From NCBI RefSeq assembly GCF_036898095.1, contig NC_090766.1:33197495-33261494 (forward strand): a stretch of 64,000 nucleotides of DNA, in the 5' to 3' direction. This DNA is from Palaemon carinicauda. Its lineage: Eukaryota; Arthropoda; Malacostraca; Decapoda; Palaemonidae. How positions within the stretch are numbered: position 1 is the stretch's first letter; the number at the start of each line of letters is the position of its first letter. This document shows positions 62,760 through 64,000 of the stretch, in pieces. The notes under the pieces are model-generated. The model saw only the letters and a list, made by a program, of their open reading frames with translations. It searched no databases and had not been told where the DNA came from. The position numbers and the translations under genes are program-made.

Positions 62760-64000
62760 GAAAGGGCGGTATGAACCTAGTGGCCGGGGTATCAGCCACT
62801 GGAGAGCGATAAGTCTTGGGGACAGAGGTGGTAACCTTAGACTTACGAGCCGATGAGGCTACAAGATCGTGCGTGTCCTTCTGTATCAGGGCAGCCGACA
62901 AGTCCTTAACTAGCTCCTCGGGAAAGAGGAACTTTGAGAGTGGAGCAAAAAGGAGCTGTGACCGCTGGCACGGTGTAATACTGGCTGAGAGGAAGGAACA
63001 CAGTTGTTCCCTTTTCTTCAACACCCCTGATACAAATAACGACGCTAGCTCACCCGATCCATCCCTGATAGCCTTATCCATGCAGGACATAATTAGCATG
63101 GCAGAGTCTTTGTCCGCAGGAGATGTTTTCTTGCTGAGGGCTCCCAGGCACCAGTCGAGAAAGTTGAACATTTCGAAAGCTCTGAACAACCCTTTCAGAA
63201 GATGATCCAGGTCTGAGAAGGTCCAACAAACCTTCGAGCGTCTCATCGCAGTCCTCCTAGGCGAGTCCACCAGACTTGAGAAGTCAGCCTGGGCAGAGGC
63301 AGGAACTCCCAAGCCTGGTGCTTCCCCTGTGGCATACCAAACGCAACCTTTCGATGCGAGCTTCGTTGGAGGGAACATGAAGGAAGTCTTGCCCAGGTGT
63401 TGTTTAGACTGAAGCCACTCCCCTAAGGTCCTTAAGGCCCTCTTGGAGGATCTAGCTAGGACAAGCTTAGTATAGCTCGACTTAGCTTGTTGTACGCCTA
63501 GCGAAAACTCAGATGGAGGAGAGCGGGGAACAGCAGAGACGAAGTGGTCAGGGTAAAGCTCCCTGAGTAGAGCCAAGACCTTTCTAAAATCAACAGACAA
63601 TGGAGAAAGCTTAGACTCCTCCACGTCTGATGAGGGATCAAGATGTGCCTCCTCATCATCCGACACTTCATCAGCAGAAGGTAGCGAAGCAAAAGGACCA
63701 GAATGCTGAACCGCAGAGTCAGAACGGGTAGGAACAACAACAGAGGTTTCCTCAACTTGAGGGAAAACCTGAGGTTCAGACTGCATAGGCTGAACAACAG
63801 TCGGAGCAGAAGGCAGGTGCAAGGTGAAGGAGGTTGACTCCTAGCAAGAGTTGCACCCAAGGATTGCACCAGCTGAGCGGAGGACGGAGGCGGAGTAGTC
63901 CGTTCCTGTTCCTGAGAGATGAGTGGAGCATGAGAAGGTTGAGGCTGCGCAGAACAAGGTAAAGTTCTAGCAAGCTGAGGCTCCTGAGGCGCAAGTCCAT
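62668..64000 (-). pseudogene. DIRS-G gag-like ORF, one frameshift, 5' end outside window
   Basis: The frame from about 63822 to 62668 encodes the conserved C-terminal gag region (LYPDHFVSAVPRSPP, SSKRALRTLGEWL, FMFPPTKLASK, DGSGELASLFVSGV) and a basic RGKSRKG tail. Upstream a TAG closes this frame at about 63840, while a Pro/Gln-rich gag-like frame (APQEPQLART, SLGATLARSQPPSP) runs in from base 64000 in another register. The frames cross near 63820-63835. One small indel is the simplest reading, or a sequencing error. Confidence 0.72.

Larger units (their letters stand above)
58985..64000 (-). mobile_element. DIRS-G: best-preserved DIRS-like element, runs off the window
   Basis: The outer 3' end (ATGTTATTTTTATTAATAAA) begins near 58985, the 3' inverted repeat follows to about 59205 and includes GTGTACTTACCAGCGCC, and the ICR is at 59222-59314. 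YR and pol are both uninterrupted; gag has one frameshift in view. The 5' end and 5' inverted repeat lie beyond base 64000. It forms a family of its own, closer to A/E than to D/F. Confidence 0.9.

Overview
The window is animal, non-coding-rich, transposon-dominated DNA. I see no convincing host gene. Long (CT)n and (AAT)n microsatellites, minisatellites, a tRNA-like SINE, LINE tails and many DIRS retrotransposons with tyrosine recombinases point to a crustacean, most likely a decapod such as a shrimp. That assignment comes from repeat types I recognise and was not tested by any search. A run of 500 N at 11148-11647 marks an assembly gap.

Bases 1-12.1 kb are a mosaic of simple and short interspersed repeats: the 3' end of a non-LTR retrotransposon (1-585); seven copies of one interspersed repeat that ends in (AAT)n (one of them further right at 20.2 kb); a ~73-bp minisatellite; a ~110-bp (CT)n-linked minisatellite with alternating subunits; about 36 copies of a 40-bp minisatellite; a 626-bp tandem duplication inside (CT)n DNA; a composite SINE with two tRNA-like B boxes; and a broken LINE RNase H tail on the minus strand.

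From 12.15 kb to the end the window is almost entirely retrotransposons, and all eight large elements are read on the minus strand. In order: DIRS-A (12155-18778), a 2.1-kb spacer, DIRS-B (20873-27329), DIRS-C (27328-27585 plus 35606-40498) with DIRS-D (27585-35609) nested inside it, a 1.05-kb unassigned repeat segment, DIRS-E (41548-47069, 3' truncated), DIRS-F (about 47066-51552, both ends lost), a BEL/Pao LTR element (51553 to about 58984), and DIRS-G (58985 to beyond the window). From 20.9 kb onward one element abuts the next with little unique DNA.

Each DIRS element follows one plan, read on the minus strand: 5' inverted repeat, gag-like ORF with a Cys-rich head, pol ORF (reverse transcriptase, RNase H, DAM-like methyltransferase domain), a tyrosine recombinase (YR) ORF whose frame stays open under pol for up to 2 kb, a 3' UTR, an internal complementary region (ICR) that matches both outer ends, and the 3' inverted repeat. 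At least four families are present: A/B/E, C, D/F and G. DIRS-G is the best preserved, with pol and YR both open. The BEL/Pao element has one long gag-pol ORF with a frameshift near its end and an altered RT active site (YVDN).

The most interesting signals are how insertions fall in the A-rich termini and ICRs of resident DIRS elements, the uniform orientation, the long conserved pol/YR overlap, and an in-frame duplication that doubles the catalytic-tyrosine segment of the DIRS-A recombinase.
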